DNA of 64,000 bases from the NCBI GenBank assembly GCA_026413225.1, contig CM048553.1, positions 18,352,501 through 18,416,500 of the forward strand. The letters are read 5' to 3'. The stretch is from Otis tarda. Lineage: Eukaryota; Chordata; Aves; Otidiformes; Otididae. This document shows positions 11,906-23,840 of the stretch, piece after piece (the first letter of the stretch is position 1; the number at the start of each line of letters is the position of its first letter). The translations under genes and the position numbers were made by a program. The notes below the pieces were generated by a model. That model was not told the DNA's origin. It saw only the letters and a program-made list of their open reading frames with translations, and did not search any database.

Positions 11906-14035
11906 TACAATCATTACAAGTACAAAGACAGCGTGTCCCCCCACTCTTCCACCTTGGCTGGGATTTTTCTTTGTTGTATCGTACTGGTAAATTGCAACAG
12001 CATTATTCCAACTTGTAAGAAAACTTAGGAATGAGTAACAAATATTTAACCTAAAATCCACATTGTAGGGGCAGAACTGAAAAGAAGACACTATAAAAAC
12101 AAAAAAAAAAATCGAGGAAAATAAAAAGCATTTATTGCATTTTCTTTGGAAAAAAAGCAAATAAAATATTATATTAACTTGTTTATTCTTTATTTAAAGT
12201 ATAAGCAGATATACCTATCATAATCACATGCATGCTTATTTGTAGTACACAATGAGTTGCTCTTCTGCTATTTTCTGGTTTTAGGGCGTGATTTCATCGC
12301 TTCTTCCCAATAAATATGAGTTATTTACAGTTGCAGTCCTTCCATCCCTATAGAGCAGAGGTTCTTCAATGTTACAATGAAATCCTGCATATTTATCTAC
12401 AAACCAGTAGATATCTACCAGTAAGCCTTTCAAATTTCTTGCTCCACTGCTTTAAAAATGGTGAGACTAAAATACAACATCATAGGGACAACTGTGAGAA
12501 AGATTTAAATCTCTTAATTGCTTAGTACAGGACACATAGGTATCTAAACTAGGAAAATGACCTTAAAAGCATATGTTGGGAGACGTCTAAACGTGCTACA
12601 AGGATAGTTGAGATTTTGGGCCATGGTTGTTTAAATGTCTCGTATATGCCCTTAAGAGGCAGAGCCTTATTGTCCTGTCGTGCCACTTGCATATTCATGA
12701 GGAAATGAGTATATGTTGAGAATGTGTCTGGTGCATGATGTGAGCCAACACAAACCCCCCTGAGATGCAGCATGTGCAGTGATGCTGAACAGCTTCAGGA
12801 AGGCCATCCTCTCCTGGACATTTCTGCCCAGTGAAGGGGAGCAGGATGTCCTGCCAGCCATGTCCCTGGCAATGCCTTGCCCTTTTCAGGAGGAACATGT
12901 GGTTGAACAGGCTCCCAGAGAGGCCAGACTGGTTCAGGGCACTGCAAAGACCAGCTACTCATCAGGTTTCTCCCTGCCAGTGCAGTGGCAGCGCTTGTAA
13001 GACATCTCCAGAGGCAGCCCTACTCACTAGAGAGCAGGACTTGGGAATGCCCTTCAAGGGCCCTGTTTAGGTCACTCTGTCAGGGCAGCCTCCCTGAAGC
13101 CATGGGCGGCCTCTCCATGGACACACAACCTTGCCTGATTGACATACTGGCAGCACTTCGCATTGGACATGGGGAGTTAACCAACTCCGCTAATTTTGCT
13201 GTATACATTTAAATGTCAAAAATAGCACCGATGCAACAACATGTGCTAAATATATAACTGACTGCTTACTGTTTTAGCCTGATTCAAAGCCAATCAAAAA
13301 GATACTACAAAAGACACGAGCTAAGAAAAAGCCTCCTGTGGTGCACTGAAGTAAAAGTCACCCCTGTGGAAATCAGTGGATGCCTCGGTGGTCTGCTTTG
13401 ATGCTGGCATGGTGTTGAATCATGAAGCATGTCTAAAGAGTTCTGTCCTGCTGTCCGAGCTGGGGACGATGCCAATGGAGGTGAGGCTCAGTGTGGCTCC
13501 TCAAGGTTTGAGGACCTATCTCATGTAGCCTGTGGATGCCTTGATGGTCTTTCAAAATGCAGAGGATCCCAGACAGCAAAATCAAGGCATTTCTTGAGGA
13601 AATAAAAGCAGAGACAGTGCAAAAAGGAAGAGCTGGCCAGCCATCCTTGAAGAAGCTCTTCAGGCACTCAAAATAAGCTAACAGTCATCCATTTCTTGTC
13701 ACTGCTACAGCTGCATGAGATTTTTTTCTGTTTAAATGTTTTAACATTCAAAACCCAAAAGACTCAAGCTGGTCTGAGAAGGAGCTAGAAACACTTGTGA
13801 AATTTTTCCAAAAAATAGTTTCAAAATTACAGTTCACCTGTCAGCTTACCTACTTCCAGTTCTTTTTCTATAGTTTTGAAATCTGTAATATATATTTTGC
13901 TTGTGATTTATACTGAACTTTTTGTTTGACTCCGGTTACACTCCTTCAATTTTTCTTCTGGCTGGCAATTCAAGCAGCATCCATCAAAAAGTTCTTTTTG
14001 CTAGACCTTAATCTTTCACCTTCTGGCAAGGTAAA

Positions 14036-14906
14036 TGTGTTGGTTTTGTTTAGTGAGGGGGGGGGCTAAGGTGGTAGCTTCTGTAGGAAACTGTTAGAAG
14101 TTGTTTCCTCTTTGTCCAGTGGACTCGGCCGGGCCTAGGGCGGACCCACTGCTGGCCAGAGCTGAGCCAATAGGTAGCAGAATGTTCTGTGGTAACACCT
14201 CTATGATAACATATTTAAGAAGGGGAAAAATCAAAAAAGAAGAAGTGAAGAAACAGAAGCAAGGGGCAGAGAGGGGGAGGCGTGAGCCTTGTGGGCCTTG
14301 CAGCCCTCGCCCTCTGGCCTCCCACCAGGTGGACCCCACACCGGGGCAAGTGGATGCCCGAAGGAGGCTGTGGCTGGTGGAGGGCCCGCGCTGGGGCAGT
14401 TGTTCCTGAGGGACTGCACCCCATGGAAAAAGACCCCATGCAGGAGCAATTCATGAAGGACTGTACCCGTGGGAGGGACCCCACGAAGGAGCAGGGGAGG
14501 AATGTGAGGAGTTCTTCCCCTGAAGAGGAAGGAGTGGCAGAAAGCGACAAGTGATGAACTGACTGTAACTCCCATTCCCTATTCTTCCCTGGGTCACTTG
14601 GGGCAGGACGAGGAAGGAGGTAGAGATAATTGAAATGAAGTTAAGCCCAGGAAGAGGGAGGGGTGGGGGGAAGTTGGTTTTGTTCTCTTCCTCATTATCC
14701 TGCTTTGGTTTTATTAATAATAAATTTGAAATAGTTTTCCCCAAGTCAAGTCTGTTTTCCCCTTAACGTGCTATTTCAGTGATCTCTCCCTGCCCTTATC
14801 TCAAACCTCGAGCCTTCTTGTTATATTATCTCTCCCCCGTTCCCTTGGAGGGTGAGGGGAGTGAGAGACTGCATAGCTTGGTCTTGAGCAGGGCTAAACT
14901 ACGACA
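14036..14906 (+). mobile_element. solo LTR, avian ERVL-type endogenous retrovirus
   Basis: This is an 871-bp solitary long terminal repeat, the remnant left after recombination between the two LTRs of an old provirus. It begins TGTGTTGGTTTTG and ends CTACGACA, giving the canonical TG...CA ends. It is flanked by an identical 5-bp target duplication, GTAAA, at 14,031-14,035 and 14,907-14,911. Parts in order: a U3 with a CCAAT box near 14,167, a TATA-like TATTTAA at 14,213-14,219, a GC-richer middle, an AATAAA signal at 14,719-14,724, and a U5 resembling known avian ERVL LTRs (CCCCAAGTC...GTCTGTTTT, then a CTCTCCC-rich end). No internal viral region is present next to it. The intact duplication shows that both borders are original. 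Family is by resemblance to remembered avian LTR consensus. Age appears moderate to old. Confidence 0.85.
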
Positions 14907-14911
14907 GTAAA

Positions 14912-17900
14912 ATCTCAGGACTCTTGTGACTTTTGTATACCAAAATCCTGCTATGCTCTCCCATACTATAGCCAAGAGCAGAGCTGCTTCTGTGGCTAAA
15001 TTCCTAGACTACCTTCTTGGTTTGAAAGATCCAAAATGGTATTTCTAGATTTTGGCTACATAAAACTATCCACGAACTGCCTCCTGTCTTGCTGGAGCTA
15101 AACTGATGGCCTACAGTGAGTTTTTTTTCTAACAAAAATGACTGGTCATGCACCTGGATCCAATACTCTGTCTGCAGGTAGGCTGCATTAGTCAAGTTTG
15201 CCTTACTAACGCGTCTTATAAAGGTTGAAGTTCATTTAATGTGTACGGAAAATACAGGGAATTGCAGCTAGCTAGAGGCTGCAGCAAGGTGCTTCATCTG
15301 TTGCTCAGGCTTAAAGTTCAGTAATTTATTTTCTTCCCCTTTGATCTATGTCCTGTAGAAGGTCTAGATTTAAAGCACAACCTAGGTAAGAAACATCAGT
15401 TTCTCACTTCTGCCTCGGAGCTGCACTCTGTCAGTGTGAGCTGCTGAGGTAATTTCTTTCAAGTGGCAGAAATGGGAAGAGGACTTTGCAGTCTTCTCAG
15501 ATAGATCTACTTTGTCTCATTAGCCTTGTGTCTAAACTTGCATTTGAGACCAACCTCTCAGTTTATCCTGCTGCCTCAGTTTTGTCACTCTGTCTTGAGT
15601 ATGAAGTGAGCCAGGTAAGTCAAGAAACAGCAAAGCATGGGAGGATCCACTTGGCTGAAGCTCAGCCCTTCTCATGACAGGAGCCACGGCCATAACCATC
15701 TTCAACGGTGTCCTGTGGAAAGCTCTAGTCAACACTGGACTAAAAGGAAGTCGCTACTTACCCACTTAAAAATACCAAAATGAAATGAATGGAAATGGTG
15801 ATATTCTAGGCGAAAAATGTTGTATTTGGGAGTTCCAAAAGCTGTGCAGCATTGCAGCCAGGCACCTGGCCCAGAAGGGGAGTCTGGAACTTTCATTGTG
15901 TGTGTGTCACCGGGTAAGAAACATAGCTGCTGCAGATGGAGATACCCATGAATGAAATGCCGAGGAAATACAGAAGGCAAAGTGTATAAGAATTGTTGAA
16001 GCATACCTACATTTCTGTTTGAATTACCAGAAACTCCTTCTGAGATGAGACTGGCTAAGCACATTGTTTTGGACAGTCACACACCACAGACGAGCAGTGC
16101 CGCGATGGAGCTTGAACCACAGTGTGCTCACTCAGCATGGCTTTCCAGATCAATGAACACCGCTTAACAGCCGTGGCTCCTCGTTACTACAATTTCCTTT
16201 GTTACATCAGCTGAAAACATATATCTAAGCCTGCCTATATGCAGACATACAGGACTGCAGAAGGTCAAAACCAAAGGAGTAAAGCATATGACAACCAAGG
16301 CAGACTGACAGGTATGAGAGATCCATATATTGAGCAGTGTCAGAAATATATCTGGCAATTTTAAAATGAAATAGTTGGTTGTAAAGTCACAGGCAAAGGA
16401 CTAGACTTTCACATGCTTTTTTGGGTGAGAGACAATAGGCCCTGGAGTAGTAAAAAAAAGCCATGATGTGTCAGGAAACTAAGACAGCAAGGACTGCTAC
16501 AATACTGCCTAACAGACAGTTATACGGCAAATGGGAAAGAAAACCGAGCTATGGGAAGAAGATGGAGAGCTGCACCAAAGCTACAAACAGGAGAGAGCGC
16601 TGGGACCTCAGGAGGAACAGAGAACAGCTGCTTGTTCCTATCTAGCAATGCTTGTGTCCTGACAGGAGTAGTGCAGGCTCACCCAGCCAGTCTATGACCG
16701 TGAAATAGCCACCGGAGTAACAGGCTCTCTGTGGCAGAACAAGCTCTTTGATCTTTCTGTTTTGTGAATAAAAACAAGCATTGAACTTGAGACCCCATGT
16801 TAGTACCTAATATGCTCATTGTCCCCCCACTTTACAGTACCCAATATGCACAGTGTCCCCCCTTTACTCTGTGCTGTTGGATTCCTGGATGATTCAATAA
16901 CTGTTTTTCAGATGATTGACCATTACCAAATTTTTAAAATTTTGATGAGCTGTGTTAGTGAGTCACAAGTCAATGAGTGGCCAGGCTACTAATGAGCATT
17001 CAATAAAAACAGAGAAGTCTCTCACCTACCAAGGATAGAGCCATTTACCTACAATTTCCATTCCCCTATCCCCCTGACTAACTAGCTAGCAAACAAAACT
17101 TGGGAGTTTACCAGCACTTGTGTGTACATTGTGCTTTCTCTGCAGGCAGGGTTCCAAATAGTATTTATTTTAGAATCCCAAGCATAACAATACAGTTTTC
17201 TTTAAACCAAACTTTGCATTTAAATGCACATGTGGGTACCTATAATGCAGGTGCTAGGAGGTGGTTTATAACTCTGGATGGCAGGAACCAGTAGCTTCTG
17301 TTCAGGAAAAATCATACATAGTGGGCCATAAGAAGAAATATTCCAGAGCAACATAGTACCACAGAGTGCTTTGAGCAAGTCAAAGCTCTCTGGAATACCA
17401 AAAGACAGAAAAGCCAAATATCACCTGTTCAACAATGAATTAATACGATGTCAAATGTCTGACCCCTGGTAACATGTCTTTGTATCCAAGAGGAACCACA
17501 ATAGCTTTTATCTCACTCCTGTCTTGCTGAATCATCTTTTCTGCCTACTTTAAATGTCCACTGAACTAATCTAAACCTTCTGTAAATGTCTCTCTCCTCC
17601 TTAAAAGAAAGGGGTTTTCTATATTAGTTCTGGCTGCATTTTTATGAACCAGGATAAATGTGAGTTGTTAACACACTCCTAAAGCACTTACTCAGGTTTC
17701 CAGGCTTGAAGAATCAAATAAGGTATGACAGTAAGTAGTCTGCATACAGCACACACAGCATCTATATCACCGGATCCAAATTCCTCCACTTTGGGATTAA
17801 ATTCCCAATGAACTTTGTCCTGCAAGTCTTGCAGAAAGTAATTCATGAAAAGAGGCTATATGAAAGGGTATTATAATTTGGCATAAGGATGAAAGATCAC

Positions 17901-20900
17901 ATTTAAGGGACCAATCTGTCTTTTGATTCCTATCATACTTAGCTTGTAGTCGCTTGCTGAAGTCTTAGGATACAAAAGGAAGAAGTCCAGGGGGTCTGTT
18001 GGCTCTGCCCTTTCTCTAAGTACCCACCTAAACCATTCCTTCAGTCTGCTCAAACCCCATCCTGGAAACAAAAGTCCACAGCTCTAAGCAACATTGTAAG
18101 TTCATAAACAATTCTTTTTAACTATTACTTATAAATAAAATAATAATTCTCTTATGAGTAAAAGATACAGTTTTCCAAATTATGTCTGCATATACAAATA
18201 TAGATGTTTTCTAGTTTGTATGCAGATCATCCTTCAAAATCTGAACAGTCACTGGGTTGGTGTGGACATTGCTTGGCTACCTGGAGTTCATGGCTGGGAC
18301 AGTGTACATACTTGTTCAGTGATTCATCTTCCCCTATTAAGATTCAACTTGAAATTCCAGTCAATAATAAAATAAAGCAGAACTGCAAACACTCTGATCA
18401 GCTCTATCAGATTACCCACTGCCCAAACATTTGAGGAGAGTATCCCAAAGGACTTAGCTGTGAAGGTCTATGCAATAAGCTGCTCCAGTAAAATGCTCTG
18501 CATTAGGGACAGGTTGCAGCTAACACCTGGCAAATGATGCGAAACAGGCTGGGAAACCGCAGTGATCATATGCTAGTATGTGTCTTGTATTTCAAGAAAT
18601 TACTTCTAGTCACCTGCAGTATTTTCTCAGGTGAAGTACCAAACGAGCTCATCATTCAATAGACCTGTGTGAAATACTTCAACAGTCTAAATGTTGCAGA
18701 TGAGGCGGGGGTAGTAGCAAGTTACAATGCACATACGCACAAGAGAAATTGCTTTAGCCATATCTGAAATAGAGTTCACTAATGTAATTCCTGGCAGCTG
18801 ATTCATAATGCACCCCACGTCTTACAGTTCACACTGAGATACACAGAGAATCAGGTGAAATTGCAGGGGGCATTTCACTACGATAGGGCATATTTATGCA
18901 AAGAGAAAATGGGAAGTTGAGCCTAGTGATCCTTTCTTATGCCAAACGTATATGTGGTAGGAAATCACAGACAGGCCCATTTCTCCTGGGCTTTCCTGTG
19001 CTCTCATTGTTTGATACAACTAAAAGGATGCAACCTAATGTCCCTAAAACATTCTGAGGTGCCACATCAGATAGGGAAGGAAGAATGCTACCTGCTGCCT
19101 CTCTGCAGGATCCAGGTGTCCTTCACCCAGTCACTAACCCAGCCTGGCTATATTTATGTTAACTGGTAGAGTCATAGCCTATGAAGGCAGGTCTGAAGAT
19201 CCAGCATGCACAGCACAGCTGATGCTACAGTTCATAAATAATAACATATTTATATAAAGTCTCTGAAGGCACCTTTTTCTTATGTACATTTAAGTGAAAA
19301 GTGGCTATGACTTCAGGTTTTGTGGTCACCAGGGGCATATAATTTTCTCTGTATATTTACTGCTTCCTTTTGTAGCTGTATTATTCTCCAGAACTGTAAG
19401 GTACTTACTGATCACACAGAGTATATAGCATTGTTTCTGGAAACTTATTTCTTATGTGTTGGTCTCAGCTTACTTTCCACTTTCTGTTTCCTGCAAGGTG
19501 CATCCCATAGTGTTCATCGACATGGGGAGGAAGGAAGGACTTTATGTATCCAGGGCAGGAGTTATCAGCCTGAGCATCTGAGCCTTTAAATGGAAAGTAT
19601 CAGAGAGCATTTGGCTTAATTCTCCACTCTGGAGGAAACTCTTTTAGCTCCAAACATGTGGGCAGCAGCAGACAGACACACAGAGGCTTGCTCTCCCTCA
19701 AACATCCTTTCAGTGTCTTCCCACAGTGCAGCAAATGCTACGCAAACCCTTTTGTGTCTGAATCCTACTTTTCTCAATACTAGACTTCCTCGCCAGGCTT
19801 TTGTGTTCCCAGCCTTTATGCCCCCATACCCTGCCTTTCAGACACCTCCACCCCCTAAGCTGGTTGTGTGGCTCCAAGGGATGGCACGGTCTTCTCTCCC
19901 CTCTAGAGCATTTCCTTGGACCAGGAGGGGAGCCGTCAGGAAGAGGCTGAAAAGCAGCCTGCTACCCTCTCTCTCACGCCCTTTCTCAGGAACATCCTAA
20001 CACACGATAACCAAAGAAGTATTTTAAATAGCTGTGCTATTTCCCCCATTTAAGCTGGAGTTTCTAGATGGGAGTCCACCCTGGTTGGTGTGATGTGCAC
20101 CGAAAGGGCTGCAGTGACAGATGACATTATCAGCTGAATCAGTAGCATTTCCAGACCCATGAGACATAGGTACAGTTTCAACCTGCAGCCTCTGAATGAA
20201 AAGAACAAAACTTGGCAGGGGGCACAGGAGGTTGCAAAGTGACTGAGCTTCCTCTACATCAAACTGTCTCTCTCTCCTAGTGACTGGGAGGGAGAGGAGC
20301 CAAGAGCTAAAGAGTCTTTCCTGCGAAGAAAGGCAGTCCCGCTTTAGAAATCACTGGTGCTGCTAGGAATCACTTTTCAGACAGGGACCATCAAGACAGA
20401 GAGGGAGGTAATGGCCAGCAGTGAGTAGCGAGCAGTGATTTTGTTGGCTTGGTGGTGCCTGCTGTGCCTGTGGCAACGTGAGGGGAGCCCAGCTCACCCT
20501 GGCCCGGCAGAGGGCAATCCCAGCAAATAGCTCGGGAAATCTGTGCTGGTGCTGGGGTTTAATTCCTTTGTGAAAGGGAAAGGTTGAAAAAGTAATAGAG
20601 CCACAGCCACCTGGCTGCTGCCTGCACCAGCCCTGCGGGTGAGTGGGGAGTGAGAGCTGGGGGTAAGGAACATGGGCAAATTACCCTCTTTCTACCCATT
20701 TTGGGTCAGCTTGTGACCTCAGGATCCATTTCCAGAGGTTCCTTTCAAAGGTTTGTGGGGGTTATGAGGGTCGATGGAATCAAGCCCCACTGGAAAGAAG
20801 AGTCCTGGAAAGCCAACAGATTCTGCAGACATGGGGATATGGAAAGACTCATCCTGGGGGGACCGTAAGTTAAACCTTGCTAATGTCTCTCTTTGTTTGC

Positions 20901-21940
20901 ACACCTCACTTGTACAGCTTCAGATCTTTTCTAGGCCTGCCTGGAAGAATCTTTGCATGTAAAAGAAAATCAGAGCAGCTTAATAGGCAGACAATTGCTG
21001 GGTGCTTATTTCCTTTCCTAAATGAAGTGAATCACTTCCAAGTACACTGAGTGTACATTTCCCATGCACTCCGGTATCAGCAAACATTTTAACCATAAAG
21101 CATATTAGCTAGTCATAAGCTCGTTTTGTCTATAATTCGATGGAATGTGTGCAAACCCCTGCTCATCTTTACAGGTATTTGTTTGTTATTCTAGGCAGCT
21201 GGTTAGCACTGAAAGGCAGAGATAGCACGGAAATCATGCAATACCAAATCTCACTGTATCACTTTTTTATACAGAAAGGAAATTAATTGTTCTTAGCAGT
21301 ATAAATATACATGAAAAATAACTGAAAAAAGACCATACCTATTTGAGGTAATCTTGCAGGAAGGCATTTGACGTTCCCTCCATCAGCAGCACTGCTCAGC
21401 AGACAACTTAAAATAGTTGCACTACAGTAGACAAACCTGAGGGAGACAGAGTCATGGATGAATGCTATAAGGTCTGCAGTCTCTTGGCCAGCCAAACGTG
21501 ATTAACAGCAACAGAGACTTGTGTACTGCTCCTTAAAAGCTGCTACAGAAAGGCAGGCTGGACAGGGCAGAGATGATTCCAGGAAGCACTAGTAAGTGGA
21601 GATCTACAGCATAAGGACAGGGCTTTCTTCTAGTGACATTGTTCCCTTGTTCCATGTGAGAAGGAAGCGATTGCCTTGTCATTGTGATGCTTTGTCATTG
21701 TCACACAGGGCATCAATTATTCCACAGCACCGATAGGTTCAGGGGGGAATGTTCAATGTTCTTTGAGGTACATCTTCTGATATTTTCTCTCTGACCTACA
21801 GTGACAAGATAGGATCCACAAGAGCCCTTCAAGGAAGGACTGCAATTGCTGAACTCTCCTCTCCACCTCATCTTAGGAGCAAATCTACTAAAATGCAAGT
21901 CTTCAAGTAATGATTCACTCCAACCCTTCTACAAATACGT
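14912..21940. other. noncoding stretch
   Basis: I recognise no gene. Open frames reach about 114 codons (19,656-20,000, in a proline- and serine-rich reading of GC-richer DNA) but carry no domain. A purine-rich block at 16,440-16,790 ends in AATAAA-containing sequence near 16,770 and has a faint retroelement or transcript-end flavour that I cannot assign to any family. Confidence 0.6.
16801..16868. repeat. 34-bp imperfect tandem duplication
   Basis: Two head-to-tail copies share the pattern AGTACCTAATATG...GTCCCCCC and AGTACCCAATATG...GTGTCCCCCC. The first AGTACC lies at 16,802 and the second at 16,836. The copies differ at several positions, so the duplication is not recent. Confidence 0.75.
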
Positions 21941-22014
21941 TTGTGTGTGTGTGTGTATGTATATAAAAATATAAATATATATATTTTATATATATATTTA
22001 AAAATGTATGTATT
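21941..22014. repeat. TG/TA compound microsatellite
   Basis: A (TG)n run at 21,942-21,955 passes into ATGTATATA and then alternating TA with short A/T interruptions, ending near ATGTATGTATTTG. It is a compound dinucleotide microsatellite, probably length-polymorphic. The alternating purine-pyrimidine content could adopt Z-DNA or cruciform structure. Confidence 0.9.
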
Positions 22015-22990
22015 TGATACCATTTCCCTAAGCATCTGAGGGCACTATGTCATATCTATGTTTATCAATGCACAGTCAATTCAAATGTAAATGAGATTTA
22101 AGAATTGCTTAAAACTGAGTTCATGATTAGGTACTTTGCTGGCTCATTCAGCAAATACCCCTTCATTTCGCAGTCACCCAATGTGAGGTAGAAAATCATA
22201 TCAGATCAACAAGCACATCTCATAAACCCTACAGAGAAGGAAATAATCACTAGAGAACCTATTTGATATCAGTTGGCTATTGAATTAATTAGTAGAACAA
22301 GAAAGAGGAACATCAAGTTTTTACCAGAAATAACAGGAATCAATAATACCACTAATACATAAATAATATACAGGAAGCTTAGTTTTATAAACTCTTGCAC
22401 TGTAATTTTTATTCCAAAAACTATTAAACATTTAGACTTCTTCACAACATTTTGTTCAACCAATGAAACAAATATTTTTGCTTTATGTCAGAGTGTGTCA
22501 TTGCTTGGGTTTCTCTTACTTAGAAAAAGAAGCACGAAGTCTAATGTTGTCAATGATACAATGACTGCATAATTTTGAAATATTAATATAATACAAATAT
22601 GCTGTTTTGAACCATTTGTAGATAGGCACTGTGTATGCATTTTGCTGTGTACAGTGACTCTCGCTGAAAGCTTTGGACTGTAGCAAGCTACATATGTAGT
22701 CATGGAAATATACACCAGTATTTTGGTGCTTTTAGTCATGTTCTACTGAAAGAACAAGGAAGGAAAATACTGTAATTTTCTCATTGGAAGGAGAAGGATA
22801 GAAAGACCAGATCAGAAGCAGACAGATTATTGGAAATGCCATGACGGGAAGATTCACAGTGAACTGCAGAAGTGGGTTATTTATGTTATATTTATGTTAG
22901 AGTCGCAGTTACAGATTAGGTATTAAATTATAATTGTGTAAATAATTATTGTTGTTCTGGTACCACTGGAAAAGTGATGAACAGAAAAAA
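22015..22990. other. AT-rich noncoding stretch
   Basis: I see no gene or recognisable repeat. Short open frames of up to 83 codons on the minus strand are hydrophobic or AT-biased and have no motif. Confidence 0.6.
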
Positions 22991-23840
22991 AAAAGTTTTG
23001 GGTCAACCTGCAATGTTTTTTTTGGGATGATGTTTGTTTTCCAAAGAAATGTACAACTGTTCTGGGTTGCATCCAGCCATTAAATACTCACAGAACTGAA
23101 GACTGGCACCTGCATGTCCCCGCCTCATGTGGAACTGCCCTGTCCCCAGGCCAGCGTATTCATAGTGCTCTTGTTCCTGATGTGTTCTCAGCTCCTTCAT
23201 ATTAATCATAGTGGTTCTTAGTGTCATGCCAGGCATAGTGTCATGCCAGGCCAGGAGAAACTCCTTGCCCTCAAGTCATGTATGTCATGTGCGATACGCA
23301 GGTCTGATGGATGTGCTGAGTCTTGGACATGGGCTGTGTCTGATGCTGTGTCAGTGGAGAAGTCAGTTGTTTTAATCCAGATGGACATCTGGGGTTGAGA
23401 GGCTGGCCATGAAGTCCTTCATGGTATTGCACAAAGTACTTATTAGAGGAAAAAATTGTTGAATCTGCATTTATGCCTGCCTTTTCTTTCTCAGCTTGCC
23501 ACTCTGTACTTTTGCCAGGATAGGGCTGTGGCCCATGCAGCATGGATGGACAGACTGGCCCTGCACCAAATATGGCTTGAAGCAATAGCCCACACTGTTG
23601 ACAAAGTCTGTAAGATGTAGCAGGTCACCACTGACAAAGTTGTGATTTATGGACTGTAGTAGCAATCTGCTCAGTTCTCTGAGATTATCTTCTCATGGCG
23701 TGGGCAATTCAAGGATATCCTGGCTTCTGAGAGCCTTTCTGTTGAGGAAACCCTGGGGTGTCCTCTCCTTCCACAAACTTTGATCATTACCTTCTAGCTG
23801 GTCCTCTTCCTTTGAAGTCACAAATTGCCTTCAAACAAAG
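22990..23840 (-). other. protein-like degenerate stretch, origin unknown
   Basis: Read on the minus strand, this stretch gives several consecutive, partly open frames whose amino-acid composition looks more protein-like than its surroundings. Examples are the segments DLLHLTDFVNSVGYCFKPYL near 23,600, SSNKYFVQYHEGLHGQPL near 23,420, and FCEYLMAGCNPEQLYISLEN near 23,070. The frames are interrupted, so no intact protein is encoded. I do not recognise the parent. It could be an old retrocopy of a host gene, a remnant of a mobile element, or a chance cluster of open frames. No poly(A) tail or flanking duplication is clear. Confidence 0.2.
23219..23251. repeat. 16-bp tandem duplication
   Basis: TAGTGTCATGCCAGGC occurs at 23,219-23,234 and 23,236-23,251 (period 17). 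The copies are identical, so the duplication is probably recent. It lies inside the degenerate protein-like stretch and would itself disturb a reading frame. Confidence 0.85.

Larger units (their letters stand above)
9291..14030. other. noncoding stretch
   Basis: I recognise no gene. The 12.78-13.21 kb part is GC-richer and has several overlapping open frames of 60-80 codons on both strands. None has a recognisable motif, and the overlap of many short frames is what GC-rich random DNA produces. Two small repeats and one perfect palindrome inside this stretch are listed separately. Confidence 0.65.

Noticed and set aside
13375-13560. Repeated GTGGATGCC-TGATGGTCT-like words about 156 bp apart
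   Set aside because: Similarity covers only about 30 bp and does not extend, so it is not a convincing duplication or LTR pair.
16440-16870. Retroelement or transcript end near AATAAA at about 16,770
   Set aside because: The AATAAAAAC and following duplicated CCCCCC block are suggestive, but no terminal TG...CA pair, target duplication or known family could be seen.
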